Position numbers and translations under genes: made by a program. Positions 1 to 9,059 of a stretch of DNA of 52,841 nucleotides are shown in pieces (positions within the stretch are counted from its first letter, which is position 1; the number at the start of each line of letters is the position of its first letter). Origin of the DNA: Saprospiraceae bacterium (GTDB taxonomy: Bacteria; Bacteroidota; Bacteroidia; Chitinophagales; Saprospiraceae); assembly GCA_025056735.1 (NCBI GenBank), contig JANWVR010000100.1, forward strand, positions 1-52,841. Direction: 5' to 3'. The notes under the pieces are model-generated. The model saw only the letters and a list, made by a program, of their open reading frames with translations, was not told the origin of the DNA and made no database searches.

Positions 1-700
1 CGGCGGGAGTAACTTCGATGCGCTCCTTTTTTTCAGGTGTTTGGCGCTCGTACACCTCTGTTTTCAGTTGGGCATAGTCAAAATACACGGTACGCCAGAT
101 AGCCAGGGGGCGTCTGCCGTCCCAGTCGTACAGGCCGAGGCTACGCCCTGAGAGGTTAGTTTTGGCGTTGCACTGCTGTGCGATTAGGGTGTCGCAGCCC
201 TTGCGGAGCAGCGCATTGAGGCGCGCGTACTCTTCCGGAGAGAAGTTGCCAGGGCGTACCCACACCGTCCAGGGCGTCCAGCTCGCCTTTTGGGGATGCT
301 GGGCTTGAAGGGGCCGGTATTCTTTTGAGTACTCCCACGGTGCACCACGGCGCCGGAGTCGCTCTAAGGCGGCGAAAATAGGTGCATCTATCTCGAGGAG
401 GATTTCAGGATGCAACTTCTGCACATCGGCAGGACGCACTGGAAAGGCTTTGCTGCTTTCGTCTTCGCTTCCGTAGAGACGCCCTCGAACGTCCACCTGC
501 TTTCCATTGAACAACAGCACCGCTGCTGCATAAGAGTTCCCCCAGTCCGAAGTGTAATGGTATTCGAGGGCAATGCGGTCGCCATTTTCGGCGTATTCTG
601 CCAGAAGGAACTTTGTCGTGCGTATGCCAAGGCGAACGAACAACAACAAACTAACTACGAGAAGGGCTATTGCTCCGACGATGATAAGCAGGACTTTCAT
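1..700 (-). CDS. Hypothetical membrane-anchored protein (3' end outside window)
   Basis: An open frame starts at the ATG at 698-700 and runs without a stop for 233 codons to the left edge, so the C-terminus is missing. Residues 5-22 are a single hydrophobic segment (LLIIVGAIALLVVSLLLF) that could be a membrane anchor or uncleaved signal. The rest is soluble, rich in Trp, Tyr and charged residues, with no motif I recognise. The frame uses the same GC-rich third positions as its neighbours, and overlapping frames in this stretch lack such codon use. It lies 60 bp downstream of the DUF3592-like gene on the same strand, so the two may be co-transcribed. Function unknown. Confidence 0.7.
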   Translation of the reverse strand, partial: MKVLLIIVGAIALLVVSLLLFVRLGIRTTKFLLAEYAENGDRIALEYHYTSDWGNSYAAAVLLFNGKQVDVRGRLYGSEDESSKAFPVRPADVQKLHPEILLEIDAPIFAALERLRRRGAPWEYSKEYRPLQAQHPQKASWTPWTVWVRPGNFSPEEYARLNALLRKGCDTLIAQQCNAKTNLSGRSLGLYDWDGRRPLAIWRTVYFDYAQLKTEVYERQTPEKKERIEVTPA

Positions 701-760
701 GTTGAATAATTTCGGCAAAGCCATCCGACAGAGGGTGTTGCAGCGCGTTGTTTGCAAGCG

Positions 761-1276
761 TTAGATCACGATGCTGTTCACCTCTGGATTTTCAGGGAGA
801 TAGTACACGGTTATTTTACTACCCACGGGCAGTGGGTAAAACTGTGGATTTACGGCACTGTCCTGAAAGCGCATTACAAAGTTCGAGTGAAACTGGTAGA
901 ACACATAAAGAAGGTTGTCCTCTGTGCGCTCCACCTTCTCCCGGCCCACAATGGTGGCTTTTGTTTGAGCGGCGCGCTGGCGCAGCTGCCGGGCAAAATG
1001 AATTTGCTGAAAGTTATCCCGAACGGTGGCGATAGCGCCCCAGAAGAGCAGCAAGCAAAGGGGCGCCAACAGCGCGAACCCAAGAATACCCAGCCAGGAG
1101 ACCTTGCCGCTAAGTGCTTCTTTTACCCATAAGATGCCCACATAGCACAAAAACACCAGAATGAGAGCGAAGAATGCCATACCGGCCAATTGCCACATAG
1201 CGCCGCGTATGCTGAGGTTGGCATCTACGACTTTTAGGGCAGGGTCGAAATTCTTTTCTGTTTCTTCAATAGACAT
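761..1276 (-). CDS. DUF3592-like membrane protein
   Basis: This 171-residue protein has a short charged N-terminus, then two hydrophobic segments around residues 27-52 and 60-82 that look like transmembrane helices. They are followed by a soluble domain with the pattern TKATIVGREKV, then YQFHSNFVMRFQ, and finally VGSKITVYYLPENPE near the end. A helical hairpin followed by a beta domain ending in a V-Y-Y-x-P-x-x-P string is characteristic of DUF3592 proteins, which are common and uncharacterised. It precedes the membrane protein at the left edge by 60 bp on the same strand. The family call is by motif memory. No function is known. Confidence 0.7.
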   Translation of the reverse strand: MSIEETEKNFDPALKVVDANLSIRGAMWQLAGMAFFALILVFLCYVGILWVKEALSGKVSWLGILGFALLAPLCLLLFWGAIATVRDNFQQIHFARQLRQRAAQTKATIVGREKVERTEDNLLYVFYQFHSNFVMRFQDSAVNPQFYPLPVGSKITVYYLPENPEVNSIVI

Positions 1277-1426
1277 TTTTTGTTCGGAGACGTCGCGAGT
1301 ATGAGTTTCAAAGATGCGTGCCTGCCTGCCATTCTTTACGGTGTTTTTGCATAAAATAATTATTAAAAGTGCAACTTCGTTTCTGAGGCAGGTGAACGTT
1401 ATTTGAATGGGCTGGCGCCATGGCGT

Positions 1427-1434
1427 TACCTTTG
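1427..1434 (+). promoter_or_regulatory. Bacteroidota -7 promoter element for the M14 peptidase
   Basis: TACCTTTG matches the TAnnTTTG consensus exactly. A TTTG at 1402-1405 could be the -33 element, with a 21-base spacer. The gene start at 1470 leaves a leader of about 30 bases. Confidence 0.5.
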
Positions 1435-1469
1435 TTTCACAACTGCATCTTTGCTACTACTCGAACACT

Positions 1470-3836
1470 ATGTTGCGCTTGCGTTTTCTACTTTTCACTT
1501 TTGCATGGCTGCTTTTTGCATCTTGCCTTCTGGCTCAAGCGTCTGAGCGCTACGTGCGCGTCGGCATTTCGTTGGAAGGCCGGGATATTGCAGAACTGGC
1601 CCAATTGGGCTTAGAAACCGACCACGGCCTTCACCTGCCGGGGGTACTGTGGGTGGCTGACTTATCGGAGTCGGAATTGGCTCAGGTGCGTCAGGCTGGT
1701 TTTGAGGTGAAAATCTGGATAGACGACTTGCAAAAGGACTACGAAGCGCGTGTGCGCGAGACGGAGGCGCGCAACTTCCCGTGCCCCAGCGGCGCTTTTC
1801 CCAACTATCCTGCGCCGGTTAACTACACCTATGGCAGTATGGGCGGCTACCACACGTTGGACGAGATGATGGCTGTGCTGGACAACATGCGAGCCAAATT
1901 TCCGCACCTCATCAGCGCGCGGGCGCCCATCACCTCTGCGCCGGCGCACACGTGGGAAGGCCGTAAAATCTGGTATGTGCGTCTTTCGGACAATCCCGAC
2001 ACTGACGAAGCCGAACCCGAAGTGCTCTACACTGCCCTGCACCACGCCCGCGAGCCCAACAGCGCCAGCCAGATGCTGTATTTCATGTGGTACTTGTTGG
2101 AGAACTATGCCACTGACGCGCAGGTGCGTTACATTGTGGACAATGCCGAGCTATACTTCATCCCATGCCTGAACCCTGATGGCTACGTGTATAATCAAAC
2201 GATTAAATCTACCGGCGGCGGCATGTGGCGCAAAAACCGCCGCGACAACGGCAACGGCGCCTTCGGCGTTGACCTCAATCGAAACTACGGCCACTTCTGG
2301 GGCCTGAGCGACCTGGGTTCCTCGCCCAATCCTTCCAGTGAGACCTACCGTGGCCCAGAGGCCTTCTCCGAACCCGAAACCCGGGCCATTCGTGACTTTG
2401 TGCTGGCCCACAACTTCGTCTTTGCACAGAATTACCATACACACGGCAATCTGCTCATCCACCCATGGGGCTATAGCGATGACGTCGCCAGCCCAGACTT
2501 CCCGATCTACAGCGGCTTGTTTACTCGCGAAAACAGCTATCGGACGGGCACAGCAGGGCAAACCGTAGGTTACGCCGTCAATGGCGTCTCGGACGACTGG
2601 ATGCACGCTGACGCCGGCGCCTATGCGTTTACCCCAGAGGTGGGCAATGCTTTCTGGCCCTCGCCGGCGCAAATAGAAACCCTCAATCGCCGATGCCTGT
2701 GGATGAACTTAGCCACGGCCCTGTCCGCCCTGCGCTATGGAGAGGCTCGGGATCTCAGTCCGCCTTTTTTTCAGAGCCTATCGCCGAAGCTCCCCATCGA
2801 GTTTGTACGCTGGGGGCAGCAAAACGGACCGTTTGTTCTTTCCCTGACGGCTCTGACGCCGAATGTAGCCGCCATCTCGCCGGCAGAACACCTAATAGCG
2901 CCGGCGCTATTTTCCAAAACAACACTGAACTTTGACGTGCAGCTAACCCCCAACCTCTCTTCCGGGCAGGAAGTGGTGTTGTTGCTGCGCGTTAGCAATG
3001 GCGCTTTTACCCGCACGGATACGCTGCGCAAAATCTACGGCGCGCTATCCTTAGCCACTTTTAAAGACAATGCTGTTAATCTTAACAACTGGAGCGGCTC
3101 TTGGGGGCTAACTGACCTCCACTCTTGCAGCGCGCCAAATGCTTTTACGGACTCGCCCAACGGCGCCTATGCGCCCAACACCGAGTCGCGTTTTGCTTCA
3201 AGGCCCATCTCGATACCGGCTCACGCCCGTGCTGCCCGCCTGCGCTTTTGCGCCCGCTGGCAAGTAGAGCCTGTCTTCGATTACGTCCAGGTGCGCGCTT
3301 TTAATGCCAGCACTGATGTGCCCCTCTGCGGGCGGTACACCAAGCCCGCTACCGGCCCTAACCAACCCTTCGGAGAACCCATCTACGACGGCCAGCAACT
3401 CCAGTGGGTGAACGAAAGCATGGACCTCTCTGCCTTCATCGGCCAGACGTTCCGAATTGCCTTCGCGCTCAAATCCGACGGGAGCTTTCAAATGGACGGC
3501 TTCTACTTCGATGACCTTGTGGTGGAGTACGACGACCTGTCCGTCAGCGCACCCGAGCCCTCGTTATCGTCCATTACCCTACAAGGCGCGCCCAACCCGG
3601 CAGATGAGTATGCCTTCATCCGCTGGGAGGGCGGCTTTGCAGTACCAGACAGGCTGGCCCGGCTGGTGGTGTTCGATGCGCTGGGCCGCCCGATGGGCGA
3701 GTGGCCCGTCGAGTTGAGCGCTCCTGGACAGGTGTGTCTCCCGACGGCTCAGTGGCCGCAGGGAACGTACTTTTACCGTATCCAGGGCGCTTCGGGCGTG
3801 TCGCCATTACAGCGTTTGATGGTTTTACATCCTTGA
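1470..3836 (+). CDS. Secreted M14 zinc carboxypeptidase with type IX sorting domain
   Basis: A metallocarboxypeptidase predicted to remove C-terminal residues from peptides outside the cell. I chose the ATG at 1470 over the upstream one at 1407 because it begins directly with a signal peptide (LRLRFLLFTFAWLLFASCLLAQA) and follows a -7 element. The M14 signature is complete: HHARE at residues 191-195 supplies the first zinc His and Glu, then come NPDGY, WRKNRR, VDLNRNYG, the third zinc ligand in NYHTHGN, and the catalytic Glu in FTPEVG. After the catalytic domain (about 120-440) come beta-rich regions, one resembling an immune-inhibitor-type or jelly-roll domain. The last 80 residues begin GAPNPADEYAFIRW and end YFYRIQGASGVSPLQRLMVL, a type A sorting domain. 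Length 788, consistent with a multidomain secreted enzyme. The gene converges with the next one. Confidence 0.92.
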   Translation: MLRLRFLLFTFAWLLFASCLLAQASERYVRVGISLEGRDIAELAQLGLETDHGLHLPGVLWVADLSESELAQVRQAGFEVKIWIDDLQKDYEARVRETEARNFPCPSGAFPNYPAPVNYTYGSMGGYHTLDEMMAVLDNMRAKFPHLISARAPITSAPAHTWEGRKIWYVRLSDNPDTDEAEPEVLYTALHHAREPNSASQMLYFMWYLLENYATDAQVRYIVDNAELYFIPCLNPDGYVYNQTIKSTGGGMWRKNRRDNGNGAFGVDLNRNYGHFWGLSDLGSSPNPSSETYRGPEAFSEPETRAIRDFVLAHNFVFAQNYHTHGNLLIHPWGYSDDVASPDFPIYSGLFTRENSYRTGTAGQTVGYAVNGVSDDWMHADAGAYAFTPEVGNAFWPSPAQIETLNRRCLWMNLATALSALRYGEARDLSPPFFQSLSPKLPIEFVRWGQQNGPFVLSLTALTPNVAAISPAEHLIAPALFSKTTLNFDVQLTPNLSSGQEVVLLLRVSNGAFTRTDTLRKIYGALSLATFKDNAVNLNNWSGSWGLTDLHSCSAPNAFTDSPNGAYAPNTESRFASRPISIPAHARAARLRFCARWQVEPVFDYVQVRAFNASTDVPLCGRYTKPATGPNQPFGEPIYDGQQLQWVNESMDLSAFIGQTFRIAFALKSDGSFQMDGFYFDDLVVEYDDLSVSAPEPSLSSITLQGAPNPADEYAFIRWEGGFAVPDRLARLVVFDALGRPMGEWPVELSAPGQVCLPTAQWPQGTYFYRIQGASGVSPLQRLMVLHP

Positions 3837-3900
3837 GACGGTTGGCAAATGGAGCGGTCTGCCGGCGCGCCGGCACAAACCAACATCGGTTACAGCATTT

Positions 3901-5787
3901 TTAGAGTTTGTAGAAGGCCAGTGTTTGCTGTTCATAGGGAGTGGTAATGCGGACGAAATAAGCGCCCTCGGGCAGGTGCTCGACAGTTAAATGGGCTACG
4001 GCGCCATACTCGATGGCGAGTGTTTGCGAAACGCTTGTTGGGCGTCCATCGGCGTGGAAGACCTCGATGCGCACTTCAGCAGGTTGAGGAAGGTGAAGCA
4101 TCAGACGTGCCCAGCTGCCCACCGGATTAGGCCAAAGGGTCGCCTCTATTTTTTCGGCGGGAACAAACACCGAACGCCAGGGCGAGAAGGTTTCGCGCCC
4201 AGTGTGATCGAGCTGGCGCAAGCGAAAGAGGTGCTCACCGTGCGAAAGACTTGATACGCGAAAGTCGTACTGCTGCAGCGACTGGCTATTGCCCTGGCCG
4301 GGCACGAAGCCCAGGACAGCCCATTGATGCCCGCCGTTGCGACTGTGTTGTACCTCAAAGCCGGCATTGTTGCGCTCCTGGGCAGTTTGCCAGCGCAGTA
4401 GAGCGTCGCGGCCTTCGCGGGTGGCTTCAAAGGCGACCAATTCCACCGGAAACGGAGGGCCTCCACTGATCGGCGCCAGGGCGGCGTTCAGGGTAGTAAG
4501 TACTCCATTGGTCAGCGTAGCCGACAATACTTTGGTAACGTAGCCGGTCTTGCTAAAGCTGACATTCACTGTGCCGCTTTGCACCTGCCCGATCTTGTAT
4601 TCGCCGAGCGTGTTGGTAGTGCCCGTTACGCCGGTGGATAAGATGGTAACGGTAGCCGCAGGCAGCGGATTGCCCGTGACGGAGTCTGTAACCACACCTT
4701 CCAGATAGCAAGCGCGCTGATAGGTGGGGGTCATGACCCACAGCTCGCCATTTTGTGTCCCTTGCGCGCGAATGTTGGAGGCCACAATAGTGCCGGAGGG
4801 GAAGTACGGGTACACGCCCCAGCAGCCCTCGAAGCCGCTTCCCGAACCGTTGGGATAAGTGTCGTAGCGCCCTACCTCAACCATGTTGGCCGGGCGGTTG
4901 ACGTCAATGATGCTGAAGCCGTCCTTATACCACGACGTAACAGCGTAATTATTGATTACGTGCGTGTTATGCACAATAGAGCCGGAGCCGGGCGTGATGG
5001 CGATGCGGTCGAGTTCGCGGATATCCCCAGGGTCGCTGATGTCGTAGCTGGTCAAGAAAGAGTTGCTCACCTCGTCGGTAGTGAACAGATAGTTGCCCGA
5101 GCGCCAGGTGTTGTGCGTGAAAGCCCCTGGCGTTGTCTTGGTTCCTAAGAGCGTTGGGTTGGTCTTATTGGCCATATTGATGACAGCAAACTGCCCGGCG
5201 TAGATGTGGGCAGAGAAGAGCGTATCGTTGTCGGCATATCCGTCGTGGACGTATCCGATGAATGGGACATGGCCAACGTAGCTGGGGCTGTAGGGATTGG
5301 TGTTCAGGTTGAACACTTGTGTACGCCCCTGGTTGAGATTGCTGCCATACACGTAAAGGAAGCCCTTAGTTTCGTCCACGTGTAGCGCATGCGCCCGGGT
5401 GATGCCGCCCGGGTTCACATTCTGGTAGGAAAGGTTGGTGTCCGGTAGGTTGTTCAGGTTGACCACCTGAATACCAATGGAGCCGTGCTCCGTAACGACG
5501 TAGGCGTAGTGTTGATAGGTTTTTATTTCGCGCCAAGCGCTTGTGGGGCCCGGTATTTGTTTTATAAATTGTGGTGCGTCGGGGTTTGTAACGTTTACAA
5601 TAATTAGGCCGTTGGCGCCGCCTACCAAAGCGTACTCCGAGCCATCAGGCGCCGTATAGCCCCAAATGTTGGCTAAATTTTGATTGGGGAACGTCATCGT
5701 AGCCCGATGGGTTACGTTGAAGTTTTGTGCCCCTAAATTTGAGGCAAGGGCTGAAACCGAAAGGAGGAGTAGCAAACAGCGTAGCAT
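3901..5787 (-). CDS. Secreted choice-of-anchor B family protein with type IX sorting domain
   Basis: A 628-residue secreted protein with a signal peptide (LRCLLLLLSVSALASNLGAQ). Residues 25-370 form LVIVD-type beta-propeller repeats with recurring strings such as GLIIVNVTNPDAPQF, AHALHVDETKGFLYVYG, GYVHDGYADNDTLFSAHIY, VHNTHVINNYAVTSWYKDG and FSIIDVNRP. This is the layout of the choice-of-anchor B family. A carboxypeptidase-regulatory-like beta sandwich follows (LEGVVTDSVTGNPLPAATV). The end, LWPNPVGSWARLMLHL to GAYFVRITTPYEQQTLAFYK, is a type A sorting domain, so the protein should be exported by the type IX system to the cell surface. It converges with the M14 peptidase across a 64 bp gap. 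The ligand or role of this family is not established. Confidence 0.9.
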   Translation of the reverse strand: MLRCLLLLLSVSALASNLGAQNFNVTHRATMTFPNQNLANIWGYTAPDGSEYALVGGANGLIIVNVTNPDAPQFIKQIPGPTSAWREIKTYQHYAYVVTEHGSIGIQVVNLNNLPDTNLSYQNVNPGGITRAHALHVDETKGFLYVYGSNLNQGRTQVFNLNTNPYSPSYVGHVPFIGYVHDGYADNDTLFSAHIYAGQFAVINMANKTNPTLLGTKTTPGAFTHNTWRSGNYLFTTDEVSNSFLTSYDISDPGDIRELDRIAITPGSGSIVHNTHVINNYAVTSWYKDGFSIIDVNRPANMVEVGRYDTYPNGSGSGFEGCWGVYPYFPSGTIVASNIRAQGTQNGELWVMTPTYQRACYLEGVVTDSVTGNPLPAATVTILSTGVTGTTNTLGEYKIGQVQSGTVNVSFSKTGYVTKVLSATLTNGVLTTLNAALAPISGGPPFPVELVAFEATREGRDALLRWQTAQERNNAGFEVQHSRNGGHQWAVLGFVPGQGNSQSLQQYDFRVSSLSHGEHLFRLRQLDHTGRETFSPWRSVFVPAEKIEATLWPNPVGSWARLMLHLPQPAEVRIEVFHADGRPTSVSQTLAIEYGAVAHLTVEHLPEGAYFVRITTPYEQQTLAFYKL

Positions 5788-5971
5788 AATTCGTTCGAGT
5801 TAATGGTTTAAAATTCAGCGCGTCCGGAAGGCCGATTGCATTATTCGCAAGGCTTTCTGTTTTTTCAACGCTTTTTGCGCTCAGATATGGGTGCCGCACA
5901 GGTACATAGCCTCAATACGCTGCAAATTTGCGTTATTCTATGTTTTATGGGGTGTTTTTGGAGAATAGAGC

Positions 5972-6008
5972 AAAAAAAAGGGCGGCAGCGCCTTAACGCT
6001 GACCGCCC
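5972..6008 (-). terminator. Rho-independent terminator after the DUF937 gene
   Basis: On the minus strand the sequence reads GGGCGGTCAGCG, loop TTAAGG, then CGCTGCCGCCC, followed by eight T. The stem has 11 pairs with one bulged T. It lies about 28 bases beyond the stop of the DUF937 gene, so it should end that transcript. Confidence 0.85.
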
Positions 6009-6035
6009 GGAGGTACTTAAAAATCGAAAGGTTCT

Positions 6036-6665
6036 TTAACGCTTGCCAAAAAGGCCGCCGAGGAGGCTACCCAGCAGGCCGCCGCCTTGCGACTGCTGTT
6101 GCTCGCCTTGCTGGCCCGAGAGGGCGCCGCCGAGCAGGGACCCGATCAGGTCGCCATATCCGCTCGATTGAGCGCTCTGCGCCGAGCTGAGCAACGTTTG
6201 CAGCAGGCCGCCCATATCTAATTGGCCTGACTGGCGAGCGCGGCCCAGTACGGCCATCACTACTGGCGCCAACAGCGGAAGCAGTCGCATCACTTGTTGC
6301 GTCGAGAGGCCTGAGCTTTGGCCTACTTGCTGCGCCACGGCTTCCTGGCGGTCGCCTAAAATGTGGCCTAGGATGCCGGCGCCGTTGAGCGCGTTGGATG
6401 CAGGCTGGTTCCCACTGGCCATAGCGCTAATTATCCCGCCTAAGTCGTCCAGAATACTGCCGTCGTGGTCGCGGTCGAGTGCCATGATCAATGATTGTAG
6501 CCCATTCTGCGAAGAGGCCGCATTGCCGGCCAAACCGCCCAGAAGGGCGGCAAAAATGCCATTAGCCGCCGAGGCTGTTTGCTCAGGCGGAGCGCCTACT
6601 TGCTGGCTGAGTTGCTGCAGGACGTTGTCCGACATCTGGCTTTGGAGCATGCTCATTAAATCCAT
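6036..6665 (-). CDS. DUF937 (YidB-like) family protein
   Basis: A 209-residue protein with the DUF937 pattern: an N-terminal helical part (MDLMSMLQSQMSDNVLQQLS, then GAPPEQTASAANGIFAALLG), the string DHDGSILDDLGG, and the block GHILGDRQEAVAQQVGQSSG followed by MRLLPLLAPVVMAVLGR. The C-terminal 50 residues are rich in Gly, Gln, Ser and Leu, with GGGLLGSLLGGLFGKR at the end. There is no signal peptide. Members of the family are widespread small proteins of unknown function. The gene stands alone and ends at a strong terminator. The region 5788-6035 outside the terminator shows nothing I can identify. Confidence 0.85.
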   Translation of the reverse strand: MDLMSMLQSQMSDNVLQQLSQQVGAPPEQTASAANGIFAALLGGLAGNAASSQNGLQSLIMALDRDHDGSILDDLGGIISAMASGNQPASNALNGAGILGHILGDRQEAVAQQVGQSSGLSTQQVMRLLPLLAPVVMAVLGRARQSGQLDMGGLLQTLLSSAQSAQSSGYGDLIGSLLGGALSGQQGEQQQSQGGGLLGSLLGGLFGKR

Positions 6666-6843
6666 TGTGTGTACTTTTTTAGTGAAAGGAATTCGGGCGC
6701 AAAGGTGCTGGTTTTGGGAAAAAAATACGGGTTTTTAGAAGATATTTTTCGGAAAACCCTGACTTTTGAGCGGTCATGTATCCAACAACATACCAAAGTA
6801 CAGTGTTGAACTCTCGTTTGCAGAGGGGAAGCTGCCTATTTTC

Positions 6844-7437
6844 ATGAATTATCGCGCTGCTGAGGAGTATATTTTGCATCGCCTGCGCACGGAACTTTCC
6901 GAACGCCTGCTCTATCATGGCTTAGAGCATACTTTAGACGTGCTGCAGGCGGCAGAGTCTCTCTGCATGAGTGAGGGTGTGATCGGGCGCGAAGCTACCT
7001 TAGTAAAAACAGCGGCGCTTTTTCACGATGCGGGTTTTGTTCGTAACCGACACGCCGGCCACGAACACGAAGGCTGCCTTATCGTGCGGGAGGCTTTGCC
7101 GCACTTTGGCTATACCCCGACCGACATCGAGGTAATTTGTGGCATGATCATGGCTACCAAAATCCCGCAATCGCCAGCTAATTTGCTGGAAGCTATCCTG
7201 TGCGATGCTGACTTAGATTATCTGGGCCGGGCAGACTTCTACCGAATTGGGCGCAACCTATACGAGGAGCTCCTCTCCTATGGCCTCCTCCATGGCGAAG
7301 AGGCCTGGAATCGCTTGCAGGTCAACTTCCTGACGCAACACCGCTACCATACAGCCACCAACATCGCCCTGCGCGAGCCTGTTAAGCAGCGCTACCTAGA
7401 AGAACTGCGCGAGCTGGTGGCCAGCTACGACGAATAA
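6844..7437 (+). CDS. HD-domain phosphohydrolase
   Basis: A metal-dependent phosphohydrolase of the HD superfamily, probably acting on a nucleotide or similar phosphoester. From the ATG at 6844 the protein has 197 residues. An in-frame upstream ATG at 6766 would add a tail with no family character. The metal-binding residues are visible: H29 in YHGLEHT, the H61-D62 pair in LFHDAGF, His residues in NRHAGHEHEG, and D121 in LCDADLDYLG. The layout matches small bacterial HD proteins rather than RelA/SpoT or dGTPase enzymes. The substrate cannot be read from the sequence. The 3' end overlaps the kmo gene by 13 bp, tail to tail. Confidence 0.85.
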   Translation: MNYRAAEEYILHRLRTELSERLLYHGLEHTLDVLQAAESLCMSEGVIGREATLVKTAALFHDAGFVRNRHAGHEHEGCLIVREALPHFGYTPTDIEVICGMIMATKIPQSPANLLEAILCDADLDYLGRADFYRIGRNLYEELLSYGLLHGEEAWNRLQVNFLTQHRYHTATNIALREPVKQRYLEELRELVASYDE

Positions 7438-8831
7438 AATACGCCCTCCGATGCTGGCGCTGCTGTTGGGCTAACTTCGGCCTGGCGCTGCCGACGCCAC
7501 TCCAGAAAGATGCGCTCTACTTCCTCGCCATCCCATCGGTGTTCGATGTCGGGCAGCGCCAGGATGCGCGCGAACAGTTCGTTTTGCCGGTCGTCTTCGC
7601 GCAGCGCCACGTGGTAGGGGATGTTGCTAAACGACACCATCGAATATACGGGTAAAAAATCCGGATAGCGCTCGTGCAGGCGGGCGGCGATTTTCTTGCG
7701 CAGCAGAAATTTAGGGTCGGCCACTAAGTCGCGCATTTCGATAAAATTGCGCAGAGCCAATTCCAGGATGGCGTCGCCGTCCTTTTTGCGCTGGGCGGAG
7801 AAGTCGGGCAGGATGCGCGACCAGTCGCCGGCATACTGGTCGTACATGCGGTCGAGGATGGTGCAGTCTTCAAAGCCCGCGTTCATGCCTTGCCCGTAAA
7901 AGGGCACGATGGCGTGAGCTGCGTCGCCGATGAGCAGAATGCGCCCCTGCCATTGCCACGGGTAGCAGCGCGTGGTAACCAACGAGGATGTAGGGTTGTG
8001 GCGAAAATCCCGCAATAGCGTCGGCATCAGCGGGATGGCGTCTGGAAAGAAGCGCTGGAAAAAGTCCAGCACAGCTTCGTCGTTGGTCAGATGCTCGAAG
8101 GCCGTCTCGCCCTCGAAGGGCAGGAAGAGCGTACAGGTGAAGCTGCCGTCGGCATTTGGCAATGCAATGAGCATGAACTGCTTGCGCGGCCAGATGTGCA
8201 GCGCGCCTGGCTCCATCTGATGCCGCCCATCCGGGCCGGGCGGAATGGTCAGTTCTTTGTAGCCGTGCTCAATGTAGTGCTGGGCGTAGTTGAAGCGGTC
8301 GGTGCGTTGCAAAGCATAACGCACGGCTGAAAAGGCGCCATCGGCGCCAAAAATGAGCGGCGCTTCCACCGTTTTGTGCTGACCGGTGCGCAGGTCCTCA
8401 AAGGTGATGAAAGGACGTTCTAAATCCACGTCCACACAGCGATGGTTGAAATGGAAATGCACATTTTCATACGCATCGGCAATGTTGAGCAGCTCCAGAT
8501 TCAATCCTCCGCGCGACACCGAATAAATGGCTTCGCCCTCTTTCCCATAGGGCTGGAAAGTCAAGTGGCCATTCAAATCGTGCATCATGCGCCCGGCCAT
8601 AGGTATAGCCACCTGCTCAATGCGTTCGCGGATGCCGGCCTTCTCTACTGCTGCCCAACCGCGCACGCTCATGGCCAGATTGATCGAGCGACCGCCTGAA
8701 TAACCCGCCTGTCTCATATCCGGACGGCGCTCGTACACATCTACCCGATAACCGCGACGTGCCAGAAAAACCGTCCACAAAGCGCCAACTAAACCAGCGC
8801 CCACCACCACTGCACACTTTGAAGAATCCAT
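7425..8831 (-). CDS. kmo: Kynurenine 3-monooxygenase
   Basis: A flavoprotein that hydroxylates L-kynurenine to 3-hydroxykynurenine using NADPH and O2, a step in tryptophan breakdown and in de novo NAD synthesis from tryptophan. The 468-residue length fits the family. Residues 7-36 hold the FAD-binding Rossmann motif (VVVGAGLVGALWTVFLARRG). The region QAGYSGGRSINLAMSVRG is the kmo-type substrate and flavin loop, FGADGAFSAVR is the DG motif, and LIGDAAHAIVPFYGQGMNAG is the second flavin motif. The C-terminal region is more hydrophobic, as in other kmo proteins. No other kynurenine-pathway gene lies in the window, but a nicotinate phosphoribosyltransferase-like gene lies 1.4 kb away on the opposite strand. 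The gene overlaps the HD hydrolase by 13 bp at the 3' end. Confidence 0.88.
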   Translation of the reverse strand: MDSSKCAVVVGAGLVGALWTVFLARRGYRVDVYERRPDMRQAGYSGGRSINLAMSVRGWAAVEKAGIRERIEQVAIPMAGRMMHDLNGHLTFQPYGKEGEAIYSVSRGGLNLELLNIADAYENVHFHFNHRCVDVDLERPFITFEDLRTGQHKTVEAPLIFGADGAFSAVRYALQRTDRFNYAQHYIEHGYKELTIPPGPDGRHQMEPGALHIWPRKQFMLIALPNADGSFTCTLFLPFEGETAFEHLTNDEAVLDFFQRFFPDAIPLMPTLLRDFRHNPTSSLVTTRCYPWQWQGRILLIGDAAHAIVPFYGQGMNAGFEDCTILDRMYDQYAGDWSRILPDFSAQRKKDGDAILELALRNFIEMRDLVADPKFLLRKKIAARLHERYPDFLPVYSMVSFSNIPYHVALREDDRQNELFARILALPDIEHRWDGEEVERIFLEWRRQRQAEVSPTAAPASEGVFYSS

Positions 8832-9012
8832 GCCTCGCTTTTTTTATGGAAAACAAAGACCAAATTTCATGGCCCGAATTTGCCGCTCAAAACCGCCTAT
8901 CCAAGATTTTGTTTTTTGAATAAAACGCAAAAAAGCGGCCATCTGCTCCTCAAAAGGCGAGGCGAAGGTAAAAGCGCCAACGCGCAGATTTCGCTGGACA
9001 AATGTAGTGCGC

Positions 9013-9020
9013 TATTTTTG
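9013..9020 (+). promoter_or_regulatory. -7 promoter element for the 9060 operon
   Basis: TATTTTTG matches TAnnTTTG and ends 39 bases before the ATG at 9060. I see no convincing -33 element. Confidence 0.45.
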
Positions 9021-9059
9021 CCTTAGGCTAACTCCTATATCCCTGCATACCGAACCGCC

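Noticed and set aside
1407-1469. Upstream start for the M14 peptidase
   Set aside because: It would place a non-signal tail in front of a clear signal peptide and would include the -7 element.
3861-3874. Perfect palindrome GCCGGCGCGCCGGC between converging genes, as a terminator
   Set aside because: There is no T tract on either side and its flanks do not extend the stem.
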